Assembly: GCF_016743335.1 (NCBI RefSeq)
Contig: NZ_WCJE01000024.1
Location: 1-35,741, forward strand
Reading direction: 5' to 3'
DNA length: 35,741 bases
Source of the DNA: Streptococcus suis
Lineage (GTDB): Bacteria; Bacillota; Bacilli; Lactobacillales; Streptococcaceae
The notes below the pieces were generated by a model. It saw nothing but the letters and a program-made list of their open reading frames with translations. It was not told where the DNA came from and did not search any database. This document shows positions 1 through 6,795 of this stretch, piece by piece; position 1 is the first letter of the stretch; each line of letters opens with the position of its first letter. The translations under genes were made by a program, and so were the position numbers.

Positions 1-16
1 CTTAATATTATATTTC

Positions 17-97
17 GGAGAGATAGCGAAGAGGCTAAACGCGGCGGACTGTAAATCCGCTCCTTCGGGTTCGGGGGTTCGAATCCCTCTCTCTCCA
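17..97 (+). tRNA. tRNA-Tyr (GTA)
   Basis: The gene folds as a complete cloverleaf with a long variable arm. The acceptor stem GGAGAGA pairs with TCTCTCC, the anticodon GTA is at 51-53 and the discriminator base A is at 97. The 3' CCA is not encoded. It is the first of five closely packed tRNAs, so the window starts inside or at the head of a tRNA/rRNA-type operon. Confidence 0.96.
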
Positions 98-104
98 TAC
101 CTTT

Positions 105-175
105 ACGGGCATAGTTTAAAGGTAGAACTAAGGTCTCCAAAACCTTCAGTGTGGGTTCAATTCCTACTGCCCGTG
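105..175 (+). tRNA. tRNA-Trp (CCA)
   Basis: The acceptor stem ACGGGCA pairs with TGCCCGT, the anticodon CCA is at 137-139 and the discriminator base is G175. The T loop GTTCAATTC is intact and no 3' CCA is encoded. It lies 7 nt after tRNA-Tyr, which suggests a common transcript. Confidence 0.96.
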
Positions 176-181
176 TTATAT

Positions 182-255
182 GGCGGGTGTGGTGAAGTGG
201 TTAACACATCAGATTGTGGCTCTGACATTCGGGGGTTCGATTCCCCTCACTCGCC
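182..255 (+). tRNA. tRNA-His (GTG)
   Basis: The anticodon GTG is at 216-218. The acceptor stem GCGGGTG pairs with CACTCGC. G182 lies one base upstream and pairs with discriminator C255, which is the G-1:C73 pair diagnostic of bacterial tRNA-His. It lies 6 nt after tRNA-Trp. Confidence 0.96.
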
Positions 256-266
256 TATTTTAATAT

Positions 267-338
267 TGGGGTATCGCCAAGCGGTAAGGCAAGGGACTTT
301 GACTCCCTCATGCGTTGGTTCGAATCCAGCTACCCCAG
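267..338 (+). tRNA. tRNA-Gln (TTG)
   Basis: The acceptor stem TGGGGTA pairs with TACCCCA. The anticodon loop at 297-303 places TTG at 299-301, and the discriminator is G338. It is the fourth tRNA in the cluster. Confidence 0.95.
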
Positions 339-349
339 TTCAACTATAT

Positions 350-433
350 GCCGGCGTGGCGGAATTGGCAGACGCGCTGGACTCAAAATCCAGTGTCCGC
401 AAGGACGTGCCGGTTCGACCCCGGCCGCCGGTA
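350..433 (+). tRNA. tRNA-Leu (CAA), integration target of the mobile element
   Basis: This class II tRNA of 84 nt has an acceptor stem GCCGGCG pairing with CGCCGGT (one G-T pair), anticodon CAA at 384-386 and a long variable arm. Everything from base 381 (anticodon stem) to 438 is repeated exactly at 10103-10160. The 3' half of the functional gene was therefore presumably supplied by the integrated element, which restores a complete tRNA. The 3' CCA is not encoded. Confidence 0.96.
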
Positions 434-438
434 TAGTT
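381..438 (+). repeat. attL, 58-bp direct repeat with attR
   Basis: The 58 bases from the anticodon stem of tRNA-Leu to 5 nt past its end are identical to 10103-10160. Identity stops abruptly on both sides (G380 versus A10102, A439 versus T10161), as expected for a site-specific recombination core. Confidence 0.93.
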
Positions 439-440
439 AT

Positions 441-469
441 AAAGACAAGGTTTCTAAGCCTTGTCTTTT
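441..469 (+). terminator. tRNA operon terminator (copy 1, element side)
   Basis: The stem AAAGACAAGG (441-450) pairs perfectly with CCTTGTCTTT (459-468) around an 8-nt loop and merges into a T-rich tail. The same 29 bases recur at 10173-10201 beyond the second att copy. This copy is therefore the one carried at the element end and now serves the tRNA operon. Confidence 0.85.
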
Positions 470-497
470 ATTTTGTGCTTGTAGTTTCTCTTGTTTG

Positions 498-510
498 AGT
501 TACTAAAAAT
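498..510 (+). repeat. 13-bp direct repeat, left copy (possible integrase arm site)
   Basis: AGTTACTAAAAAT occurs here and at 10003-10015. The two copies lie 60 bp inside attL and 88 bp inside attR, in the same orientation. Tyrosine integrases often bind short arm-type repeats near element ends, so this is a candidate. The sequence is A/T-rich and could match by chance. Confidence 0.35.
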
Positions 511-532
511 TACTATTTTTTTTGCATTGGAC

Positions 533-571
533 TTGCAATTTGAAAAATTTAGTGCTACACTATGGGTAGTC
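533..571 (+). promoter_or_regulatory. Promoter/operator P-left, near-copy of P-right
   Basis: A -35 box TTGCAA (533-538) and a -10 box TACACT (556-561) are separated by 17 bp. The segment 541-571 matches the reverse complement of 9566-9596 at 28 of 31 positions, including the tail GGTAGTC around the expected transcription start. Such a shared segment suggests that one regulator controls both units. The promoter reads into the 26-residue peptide and the 204-residue gene. Confidence 0.75.
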
Positions 572-615
572 GAGATTGAACAAGATACGCTCTTTTTGAG
601 AAAGGAGGCTTCGTA

Positions 616-696
616 ATGAGGAGCGTTCGAGCAAGATTGCATAGAGGTGCAATTGACACATTAGTAATTTTTGGAGGAAAAATTTATGCCACTTAG
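616..696 (+). CDS. 26-residue leader peptide upstream of the 204-aa gene
   Basis: An ATG preceded by a very strong ribosome site (AAAGGAGG at 601-608, 7 nt spacing) opens a 26-codon frame that ends in TAG. The peptide begins MRSVRARLHRG and is basic at its N-terminus. Its last codons contain the ribosome site of the next gene (GGAGG, 673-677) and overlap the next start codon at 686 in another frame. Translation of this frame would therefore pass across the downstream initiation region. It may be a coupling or leader peptide, or a real small protein. I recognise no family. Confidence 0.5.
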   Translation: MRSVRARLHRGAIDTLVIFGGKIYAT

Positions 697-1300
697 CCCA
701 ATACTTGTTAAAGATATCTGTGATGCTGTTTTGAACGATTGGAGACCAGAGTACGATTTTTTACCAGACCACTTTAGGTTACCACTAACAAAGTCTGAGT
801 TTTATAGTACTTCGTTTAATACTTTAAATAATAGAACCATTAGTGATTATATTAAAGAAAAAAATGAGGGGTCAAAATACTACTATTCTACGTTCAAAAG
901 GAGGGCGGAGATTATTATTAGTAACAATATCTCAAACTTGGTTCTTGGCAACGTAGATAATACTACAATATTAAATGCATTGTCACAAGTTAATTCAAAG
1001 AATGTCAAGGCAGTAACTGAGTTTTTCATAGATAATGATAAATTTGATATTACATTATGGAGTGATTTTCTGCTTGAACATAATCAAATTTTAGGTATAG
1101 AATTTGCTGATGAAATTTTTTTGTTTTCTACCTTGTGCTATATCAGAAATATTATCAGTTTCTATGGATTGCTACCTTTTCAAGTTGAGTTTTCAATAGA
1201 TGACGACTGTATCTTCTTCTATTGTGTGGATTTCACTAATAAGAAGTTCACTTACTTTGTTAGTTTAACTAATCCTTTGGCATCACATTTTCTTAATTAA
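686..1300 (+). CDS. Hypothetical protein, 204 aa, element cargo
   Basis: I do not recognise this protein. The chosen start is the ATG at 686, which has GGAGG 8 nt upstream. The in-frame TTG at 671 lies within that ribosome site. The product starts MPLSPILVKDICDAVLNDW and is predicted soluble. It is rich in F, N and Y, with no signal peptide and no clear membrane segment. It is read away from attL from the P-left promoter and closes with a rho-independent terminator. It forms a transcription unit separate from the main minus-strand operon. That position, between att site and integrase region, is typical of accessory cargo, but no function can be assigned. Confidence 0.75.
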   Translation: MPLSPILVKDICDAVLNDWRPEYDFLPDHFRLPLTKSEFYSTSFNTLNNRTISDYIKEKNEGSKYYYSTFKRRAEIIISNNISNLVLGNVDNTTILNALSQVNSKNVKAVTEFFIDNDKFDITLWSDFLLEHNQILGIEFADEIFLFSTLCYIRNIISFYGLLPFQVEFSIDDDCIFFYCVDFTNKKFTYFVSLTNPLASHFLN

Positions 1301-1305
1301 ATTTG

Positions 1306-1339
1306 AAGAGGTTACGACTAAAAGTCTAAACCTCTTTTT
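1306..1339 (+). terminator. Terminator of the 204-aa gene
   Basis: AAGAGGTT (1306-1313) pairs with AACCTCTT (1329-1336). An inner GACT/AGTC helix closes an AAA loop, and five T residues end the structure. It lies 5 nt after the stop codon. Confidence 0.8.
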
Positions 1340-1373
1340 CTGTTTGACAGTTTATAGTACACTTTGTTAGTTT

Positions 1374-1925
1374 TTAAAGTTCATGATTGTAGATACCTTC
1401 TGCCATACTATTTAAATATAAGACATCAAAATATTTCTTATATTTACTCATCATGTAGCCGAATTTAAGTATGAATTGGAAGTCATCTAGTAATTTTCTT
1501 TCATTTCTATAAAATAAATTTCCGTCTTGTATGATTCCTAATTCTTTTTTATATTTCTCAATTTCATTTAAGATGTATTTCTCTTCTTCTTCAGATAAGT
1601 CTTGTTTTAGAAATATTACAACCTCTGCATTATGACTTTCTTTCCATACTTTTGGCTCGAATTCCATACGATTATATTCACCAATTGCAATATTATTAAA
1701 TTGAAATGTTTCAAAATACCTAGTATATCTTGAAAGTCTTAAAGCAAAACTCACGCTATAAGGGTAATCATCAAATTTCTCTACTTCATTTCTATAATAT
1801 ATATTTCCTTCCTGTATTATGCCGTAACGTTTTTTTAACTTGTTTATTACTTTCTGAATATAAGTTTTATCGTCTTCGCCAAGGTTTTCTTTTATTAGAA
1901 TTTTAACTTCGAAATTATGTTTCAT
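1374..1925 (-). CDS. Hypothetical protein with internal tandem duplication, 183 aa
   Basis: I do not recognise the family. The start at 1925 has AAAGG about 7 nt upstream. An in-frame ATG at 1940 lacks a ribosome site. The protein consists of two homologous halves of about 80 residues. Each half runs from a V-x-I/F-L/I-K-x-x-L strand through a Lys/Glu-rich helix to a GIIQ-D/E-G-N-x-x-YRNE block. Each then continues through F/L-DD and SRYTRYF or SKYKKYF and ends GxYN. Conserved positions recur in the same order, which shows a gene-internal duplication. The protein is charged, probably cytosolic, and lacks a signal peptide. It lies 62 nt downstream of the integrase on the same strand, so it may be at the 3' end of the element's main operon. 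Confidence 0.75.
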   Translation of the reverse strand: MKHNFEVKILIKENLGEDDKTYIQKVINKLKKRYGIIQEGNIYYRNEVEKFDDYPYSVSFALRLSRYTRYFETFQFNNIAIGEYNRMEFEPKVWKESHNAEVVIFLKQDLSEEEEKYILNEIEKYKKELGIIQDGNLFYRNERKLLDDFQFILKFGYMMSKYKKYFDVLYLNSMAEGIYNHEL

Positions 1926-1987
1926 TGTTATACCTTTCATATTATTTAGATTTTGTTGATGTTTCTTTTAGTTAGTATATCAAATTT

Positions 1988-3121
1988 TTATAGCAGGTCA
2001 TCAAGTTTATCAGCCAATGCTTTTTGTTTGCTTGGGTACAAGTGGGAGTAAGTATCAATCGTAGTCGTGATTGAAGCGTGTCCCAGTCTTTCTTTGACTA
2101 CTAGATAATCTTCCCCCTGGTTAATCAGCAGGGAAGCGTGTGAGTGCCTAAAATCGTGTATGCGTATCTTTTTTAGTGTGTCATCGCGTTCAAGGATTTT
2201 CTTGTATTGCTTCTCAATAGCATTTTTCGTAATTGTGAGAGGGTTACTTTGAAACACTTGGAGGGTTAAACTGTCGCTTGTAAATTGTTCCAACAGGTGT
2301 TTTTGTTGCTGTTGCCAATGCTGTAGTTCTTGGCTTAATTTTTTATTTATAATAATCATCCTAGTTCCTGCTTTAGTCTTTGTTGTGCTAATGTGGCTAA
2401 TTCCTTTATTGACATAGATAGATTTTGTGATATGAATTGTATTGCTTGAGAAGTCGATGTCTTGCCATGTTAGTGCTAGTGCTTCTCCAAGTCTTAACCC
2501 TGTAAAGAACAAAACGGTAAATAGTAGTTTGATATTGTATTCTTCAGGCTCAAACAGCGTTAGAAACTGCTGAAATTCTTCAACTGTCCAAAACTGCATT
2601 TTTGTTTTTTCAATTGGTAATTTTTTTAGTAGTTTTACAGGATTTGTAGCGTAATAACCTTTTCGCAAGCCTACGTCAAAGATTTTTTTGAGTAATATCA
2701 TTATTTTATTGATAGTATTTGTACTTAACGGTTTATTTGAATTTTGAGCTACTTTCTGTTTAAGATATTCCCTAAACTGATATATGTCCTCATATGTCAA
2801 TTTTCCAACATTATCAACCTTTGAAAAATAATCTTTAATATGTCTGTTGTAGTTATTATCTTGAGTATTGATATAGCTAATCTTGCGACAATTTATGCTA
2901 TCTTCTTCTTTTAGCAGTTCATAGAGCATAGAAACAGTTATTTTAGCCCCATAGAAGCGTTCTTTTAGCTCTACACTTCTTAGGTAGTGTTCTGCTTCGG
3001 TAGCTTCTTTTTTGGTCTTGTAGCCCTTTCTAACTACTCTACGTTGTTTTAGTGTTATTGGGTCAAAGCCATTGCTAATATCAACTATCCAACCGCCGTC
3101 TTTATCTTTTCTAATTGCCAT
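1988..3121 (-). CDS. int: Tyrosine site-specific integrase
   Basis: This 377-residue tyrosine recombinase should insert and excise the element at the tRNA-Leu repeat. An arm-binding N-terminal domain (about 1-60) is followed by a SAM-like core-binding domain (about 62-155). The catalytic domain (about 170-370) contains the Arg of TGLRLGE (R210), a Lys near 248-250, HDFRH (H322, R325), LGHAS (H348) and the nucleophile Y358 in TYSHLY. All catalytic residues are present and the length is normal, so the enzyme should be active. The gene follows the DUF3173-like gene by 3 nt. This int plus small-gene arrangement is common in streptococcal ICEs and IMEs. Confidence 0.95.
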   Translation of the reverse strand: MAIRKDKDGGWIVDISNGFDPITLKQRRVVRKGYKTKKEATEAEHYLRSVELKERFYGAKITVSMLYELLKEEDSINCRKISYINTQDNNYNRHIKDYFSKVDNVGKLTYEDIYQFREYLKQKVAQNSNKPLSTNTINKIMILLKKIFDVGLRKGYYATNPVKLLKKLPIEKTKMQFWTVEEFQQFLTLFEPEEYNIKLLFTVLFFTGLRLGEALALTWQDIDFSSNTIHITKSIYVNKGISHISTTKTKAGTRMIIINKKLSQELQHWQQQQKHLLEQFTSDSLTLQVFQSNPLTITKNAIEKQYKKILERDDTLKKIRIHDFRHSHASLLINQGEDYLVVKERLGHASITTTIDTYSHLYPSKQKALADKLDDLL

Positions 3122-3124
3122 ATA

Positions 3125-3331
3125 TTACCCCCTAGAAAGAGAGCTATTTTGAACATCAAAACCAAGTAATTCAGTAGCGATAGAAGCAGGGATAGTTCCA
3201 ATACGCTTATTTTGATATACTCTAAATCCTCTTGCTATTAGAAGCTCTTTCCCCTGTCTGATGATACGTTTAGAAGTTCCTTCAGAGAAACCAAGGGCAA
3301 CAAGGTCATTTTTATTTACAGTTGCTATCAT
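3125..3331 (-). CDS. DUF3173-like small protein, excisionase candidate
   Basis: This 68-residue basic protein starts MIATVNKNDLVALGF. It contains a helix-turn-helix-like stretch GFSEGTSKRIIRQGKELLI, followed by a basic segment with the sequence YQNKRIG. The start at 3331 has AAAGGAG about 8 nt upstream; a longer frame from 3352 lacks one. From memory it matches DUF3173, a family usually encoded directly before integrases in streptococcal mobile elements. A role as excisionase or recombination directionality factor is inferred from size, charge and position, not from a known motif. It is nearly continuous with int. Confidence 0.8.
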   Translation of the reverse strand: MIATVNKNDLVALGFSEGTSKRIIRQGKELLIARGFRVYQNKRIGTIPASIATELLGFDVQNSSLSRG

Positions 3332-3344
3332 GTGACTTACTCCT

Positions 3345-4127
3345 TTAATCATCTAATTTTATTTTCTTATACTTTACAAGATTATCGAAATACTGACCGT
3401 CTTTATAAACTTTGCTAGTGTATTCCGTTTCATATAGTACGACTGAACTATCATAGTTGAAAACTTCATAGGTGTAAAACTTATCTTCATCAGGCTTTTT
3501 CAAATTACGTGATGATAAATAGGCTTGTTTACCGAAATTTTCCAACAATTCTTGTCCAATTCCTTTTTCAAAATACTTAGTAACATATCGGCCACGATTT
3601 TCTTTGCTATCAACATCAACTTTATTTATCCGTACTGCTCCGTGTCCCCAAAGCTCTAATAGTTTCTTATGTGGAATATAGGGAACGCTGAAAAGTAGAA
3701 TATGAGCATGCCATGCTCCACGTTTTTGCTTTTCTAATACTGCTATATATCTTAATTGGCTTTTCTTAGTTTTAAATATGTGATAGTTAAAGCGTTTGAT
3801 AAATGTTTTGAGTAAGTCTTTGAATTCGTTTCTCTCGCTGATATTTTCTTTAGTGGTCAAGGTAAGAAAAGAAGTCGTATCATCAAAGTTACAATCGACT
3901 AGGCGGAGTAAGCTCCACTTTGCTTCTAAGCGAGTTTTTTTCATGCGTTCAAGACGTTGTTCTTGTTCTTCTGGTGTTAGTTCGTCAAATGTTCTGCGTT
4001 TTGATTTTTCCTTGTTTTCAGTATTAGTATCTGTAATTGATTTTCCTTTTGAAAATATTGGCTTATCATATTCCCAAATTTCAATATAGGAAGAAGTGCG
4101 GACTATTTTTTTATTATATGAGGTCAT
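3345..4127 (-). CDS. rep: HUH-type replication initiator / probable relaxase
   Basis: This 260-residue protein has the order of motifs of HUH endonucleases. These are a FLTLTTKEN strand (about 87-95), the metal-binding HAH (H140, H142, in WHAHIL) and the tyrosine motif YVTKY (Y181, K184, Y185). Proteins of this kind nick one DNA strand to start rolling-circle replication, and related ones act as non-canonical relaxases in streptococcal IMEs. No MobT, MOBP, MOBQ or MOBV relaxase is seen in the element, so this is the best candidate for processing at oriT. The N-terminal 85 residues are charged and probably an accessory region. A structured intergenic zone with several inverted repeats lies immediately upstream. 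The ribosome site AAGGAA lies about 9 nt before the start. Confidence 0.82.
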   Translation of the reverse strand: MTSYNKKIVRTSSYIEIWEYDKPIFSKGKSITDTNTENKEKSKRRTFDELTPEEQEQRLERMKKTRLEAKWSLLRLVDCNFDDTTSFLTLTTKENISERNEFKDLLKTFIKRFNYHIFKTKKSQLRYIAVLEKQKRGAWHAHILLFSVPYIPHKKLLELWGHGAVRINKVDVDSKENRGRYVTKYFEKGIGQELLENFGKQAYLSSRNLKKPDEDKFYTYEVFNYDSSVVLYETEYTSKVYKDGQYFDNLVKYKKIKLDD

Positions 4128-4147
4128 AAAAAATAGTTCCTTTTTGA

Positions 4148-4305
4148 TTGGCTTTCGCCAAAAGATTGTCTATATAATAAATAAACTAGGAGGAGCAAAG
4201 CTCCTCCCTACTTCTATCATGTGATCCTAAGCACCGCTCCGCTAAACACGCTTCCAGCTTGCCGACCTCCAGTCGGCAGTTTTGCCTAGGTACATGATTA
4301 GAAGT
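4148..4305. promoter_or_regulatory. Cluster of inverted repeats before rep (oriT/origin candidate)
   Basis: Four nested or adjacent palindromes fill the gap between rep and the small phosphoesterase. TTGGC/GCCAA is at 4148-4161. A perfect 8-bp stem GGAGGAGC/GCTCCTCC with loop AAA is at 4189-4207. GCCGAC/GTCGGC is at 4261-4277. The last two stand beside or inside a wider inverted repeat ACTTCTATCATGT (4210-4222) / ACATGATTAGAAGT (4292-4305), which differs by one indel. Stacked hairpins next to an HUH rep gene are typical of a nick site or double-strand origin. A terminator role is less likely because no T-tract follows the stems. Confidence 0.6.
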
Positions 4306-4307
4306 AG

Positions 4308-4829
4308 TTATGTATTATTGTTTAATATTTGGGTTAAACTTATTGGACAAAAATCATTTACATCAACCCCTACATTTATCGCATTGTTCCCCAAAACTTT
4401 TGAATAGTAATCAGGACAATCATTGTGAACATGACCGTATAAAAGAATACTTCCTTGTTTTTTACCCTCCCATTCTAGTATTGGGTAATGGAATAAGATA
4501 AATTTTCTTTTGTTATGTTTAAATGTATAGTAGGGCTTTATAAATACAAATTCAGATGTATCAAAATCAGGGTGATTTATATAATCATCATGATTTCCAT
4601 GAATCAGATATTTTTTTCCCTTAAGTTGTTTTAGGGTATTATTGATTTCTTTAATATCAGCACGGAAAAACATATCTCCAAGAATATACACATCATCGTT
4701 ATTTTTGATTCTATTATTCCAGTTTGTAATCATAGTATTATTCATTTCTTCCACATTTGAAAAAGGTCTATCACAAGCTAAAATAATATTTTCATGAAAG
4801 AAATGAGTGTCAGCAATAAAATATTGCAT
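4308..4829 (-). CDS. Small calcineurin-like metallophosphoesterase
   Basis: This 173-residue single-domain metallophosphoesterase has all the family's metal ligands: DTH (D7, H9), GD (D52), GNHD (N79, H80), H114 in FHYP, and GHVH (H133, H135). It would hydrolyse a phosphomonoester or phosphodiester using two metal ions; the substrate cannot be told from the sequence. Cellular homologues are small cytosolic phosphoesterases of the YfcE type. The start at 4829 has AGGAGG about 8 nt upstream. It lies 11 nt downstream of another phosphoesterase gene of a different subfamily. A pair of metal-dependent phosphatases as cargo is unusual for a 10-kb element. Confidence 0.85.
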   Translation of the reverse strand: MQYFIADTHFFHENIILACDRPFSNVEEMNNTMITNWNNRIKNNDDVYILGDMFFRADIKEINNTLKQLKGKKYLIHGNHDDYINHPDFDTSEFVFIKPYYTFKHNKRKFILFHYPILEWEGKKQGSILLYGHVHNDCPDYYSKVLGNNAINVGVDVNDFCPISLTQILNNNT

Positions 4830-4840
4830 AGGTAACCCTC

Positions 4841-5602
4841 CTAGTAGTTATATGATTGAGTGACGGTATTATAACAAAGAACGGGTATGATATGACTTTT
4901 ACCAACACAACCATCAATAAAATAATGATTTTTTTGGTCATAGTAGATTTTCCCAAGATAGCTTGGGTCATTTGCGACCTCTGAAGAAGCAATGTGTCCT
5001 GAAATAATATCCTTATAAAAAAATCCGATACTTGCTGGAAATTTGTTAGTAAAAATATCAGGATTAGAATACAATTTCCAATTTTCTCCGAACTCTTCAT
5101 CAACTCCAGCATGGACAAATATTTGATTATCAGTCTCATAAAAACGTTCTGAATTAAAATATTTATTTCTAAACCAATCTACTATTGCAGGATATTCAGA
5201 AGTAACACAGTCTCTTATTTTCTTGTTAATTTGGACTAGGCATTCTTCATCAGAAAGAGAAAAATCTGATAAAACTGTATCAACGATATTTTTTCGCCTA
5301 TTCTGACCAATGAAACTAATTATAGTATCATAAGAAGTGTATTTAGAAGCTCCGTCTTCCTCAAAGAGCCACTCAGAAAAATATTCTTCATGATTTCCTA
5401 ATAAAGTGATAACTTGGTCAGGAAACTTCTTTTCTAGTTCAATGATTTTTGATATAACTTGAAAAGATTGTGAACCGCCATCTATGTAGTCGCCAAGCAA
5501 TATAAGTCGATTGTCCGTATCAGATAAATCCACTTTTGACAGGCTTTCAATAAATTCATCATAATGCCCATGAATATCGGACATGGCATAAATTTTAGAC
5601 AT
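4841..5602 (-). CDS. PPP-family (Ser/Thr phosphatase-like) metallophosphoesterase
   Basis: This 253-residue protein has the signature blocks of PPP-type phosphatases: SDIHGHYDEF (D9, H11, H13), GDYIDGG (D38, D41) and GNHEEY (N70, H71, E72). Later histidines follow in FVHAG (about 168) and SGH (about 202). Bacterial members include PrpA-like protein phosphatases and Ap4A hydrolase-like enzymes. Either substrate class is possible. The start at 5602 has AGGAGG 4 nt upstream. It sits in the main element operon between a 107-residue unknown and the small metallophosphoesterase. Confidence 0.85.
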   Translation of the reverse strand: MSKIYAMSDIHGHYDEFIESLSKVDLSDTDNRLILLGDYIDGGSQSFQVISKIIELEKKFPDQVITLLGNHEEYFSEWLFEEDGASKYTSYDTIISFIGQNRRKNIVDTVLSDFSLSDEECLVQINKKIRDCVTSEYPAIVDWFRNKYFNSERFYETDNQIFVHAGVDEEFGENWKLYSNPDIFTNKFPASIGFFYKDIISGHIASSEVANDPSYLGKIYYDQKNHYFIDGCVGKSHIIPVLCYNTVTQSYNY

Positions 5603-5626
5603 ATAACCTCCTACTGAAATGACTTC

Positions 5627-5950
5627 TTACTCATTTCTTATCCATTCTTGAGTTTGCATCCACTTTAATATATCTTCAATTTGTTGAGGTTTGAACTTAT
5701 ATCCACCTTCCCAACTTAAATCTTCTTCAGCGATACGATGTAAAGAATGAAAGTCAATTTGGTGTGAGAACCTTATATAATTTGTATTTTCCCAATATTT
5801 GAGTGGCTCAAACCAAATTCGTTTATTATTAGTATGAGGAGTATCATCAATAAAAAATATCATTACTTCTAATAAATCTTTTATTGCTTGTAATTCTGAA
5901 TCGGAATATTTTCCAGGAGGTTGAGAATAATAGTTGACATCTTCAATCAT
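5627..5950 (-). CDS. Hypothetical protein, 107 aa
   Basis: I do not recognise this family. The protein is acidic and rich in aromatic residues. It begins MIEDVNYYSQPPGKYSD, has a short hydrophobic stretch LLEVMIFFIDD near residue 30 and ends KWMQTQEWIRNE. It has no signal peptide and no cysteine cluster. The start at 5950 has AGGAG 8 nt upstream, so it is clearly translated. It lies 9 nt after the 129-residue gene and 24 nt before the PPP phosphatase, which makes the three a tight cluster. Possible roles include a partner or regulator of the phosphoesterases, but this rests on position only. Confidence 0.7.
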   Translation of the reverse strand: MIEDVNYYSQPPGKYSDSELQAIKDLLEVMIFFIDDTPHTNNKRIWFEPLKYWENTNYIRFSHQIDFHSLHRIAEEDLSWEGGYKFKPQQIEDILKWMQTQEWIRNE

Positions 5951-5959
5951 TGGTTTCTC

Positions 5960-6349
5960 CTATCTTGCATTTACTGCGTAGACATAATTTAAGTAATTAG
6001 CAAAATCCCCCATTCGTTTTCTATCGTCATGAAACTTATCAAACCAAGAGGTATCATTTCCAATTTTTTCAGCGTATCGTTTAATAATTTTGAGTTGAAT
6101 AATAATTGAATCATGAATCCGCGTCCTTGATTTATTAGCAGAATCCTTCTCGGCTAATGGTATAGTTAAGAACTTACCACGTGCCTCGGCATATTGAGCA
6201 CATAGCTCAATTAGTCTTTGCCAGTATTCAAGGAATTCTGAATCATGAATATTTACCGAGCTGATTAAATCCTCATAAATTTTTTCAGCCTGTTCAAAAG
6301 TTATGATTCCTTTGTCTTTTAGAAAATCGTTATAAGTGAAAATTTGCAT
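5960..6349 (-). CDS. Hypothetical protein, 129 aa, helical
   Basis: This is a soluble, mostly helical protein of unknown family that starts MQIFTYNDFLKDKGIITF. Its middle is rich in charged residues, and its C-terminus reads MGDFANYLNYVYAVNAR. The start at 6349 has AAAGGAG 7 nt upstream. It is separated from the 104-residue gene by about 40 nt of A/T-rich DNA containing TTATATTTTAA, so a secondary promoter could start here. It is followed by the 107-residue gene after 9 nt. The pair precedes the two metallophosphoesterases, which suggests a four-gene cargo block. Confidence 0.7.
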   Translation of the reverse strand: MQIFTYNDFLKDKGIITFEQAEKIYEDLISSVNIHDSEFLEYWQRLIELCAQYAEARGKFLTIPLAEKDSANKSRTRIHDSIIIQLKIIKRYAEKIGNDTSWFDKFHDDRKRMGDFANYLNYVYAVNAR

Positions 6350-6390
6350 TGTAAAACTCCTTTATATGTTTTTGTTATATTTTAACATAA

Positions 6391-6705
6391 CTATTTTGTT
6401 ACAGGTAAGACATCAGAGCAAGCAAACCAAAGATTGCCATTGAATTGTCCAACGTTCAAATCTTTAAGTGCAACAGGACAAGTCTTGTTGTTTGCCATTT
6501 CTTGAACAGAAGCAGTAGGGGTTAAAGTGTTGACCTTGACTTGAATCATTTCCATAAAGAAATCTGAGGTTTCATCTTGAATTGATACATTGAGGCGTAA
6601 AGCTATTGGTTTATTGGTTTCTCTGTCTAAGACTTCAGTATATCCTTTTACGGCAAAGAAGCGATTACCAAGGAGCTCAGGTTTCAAAAAATCATTTAGT
6701 TTCAT
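6391..6705 (-). CDS. Small conserved-type protein between TcpA and cargo, 104 aa
   Basis: The ATG at 6705 (MKLNDFLKPELLG) has AAAGGAAA about 6 nt upstream and is preferred over the longer frame from 6795, whose extra 30 codons run through hairpin sequence. The product is soluble and predicted beta-rich, with the end NGNLWFACSDVLPVTK. The layout vaguely recalls DUF961-type proteins found near coupling genes in ICEs, but I cannot confirm that. It lies directly downstream of the coupling ATPase and behind a strong hairpin. A role in mobilization or DNA processing is inferred from context. Confidence 0.65.
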   Translation of the reverse strand: MKLNDFLKPELLGNRFFAVKGYTEVLDRETNKPIALRLNVSIQDETSDFFMEMIQVKVNTLTPTASVQEMANNKTCPVALKDLNVGQFNGNLWFACSDVLPVTK

Positions 6706-6723
6706 AATAGTTTCCTTTCTTAT

Positions 6724-6788
6724 CATCGCTGAGCGATGAGGAACCGATATTTCTACTGAAAATCTTACGAATTTCAGTAAAAATATCG
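6724..6788. promoter_or_regulatory. Two hairpins between tcpA and the 104-aa gene
   Basis: A perfect 6-bp stem CATCGC/GCGATG with loop TGA lies at 6724-6738. Next to it, 17 bases at 6745-6761 pair with 6772-6788 with a single mismatch around a 10-nt loop. On the minus strand the long hairpin comes first, 7 nt after the tcpA stop. There is no T-tract. It could be a processing or attenuation element in the operon mRNA, or a DNA-level site such as oriT or a single-strand origin. Confidence 0.6.
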
Positions 6789-6795
6789 ATTGCAA

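Noticed and set aside
149..436. Open frame of 95 codons across the tRNA cluster
   Set aside because: It runs through tRNA-Trp, His, Gln and Leu, which fold perfectly. The frame is accidental.
4810..5139. Open frame of 109 codons on the minus strand inside the PPP phosphatase gene
   Set aside because: It overlaps the phosphatase in another frame and lacks motifs. The phosphatase frame has an intact active site and ribosome site.
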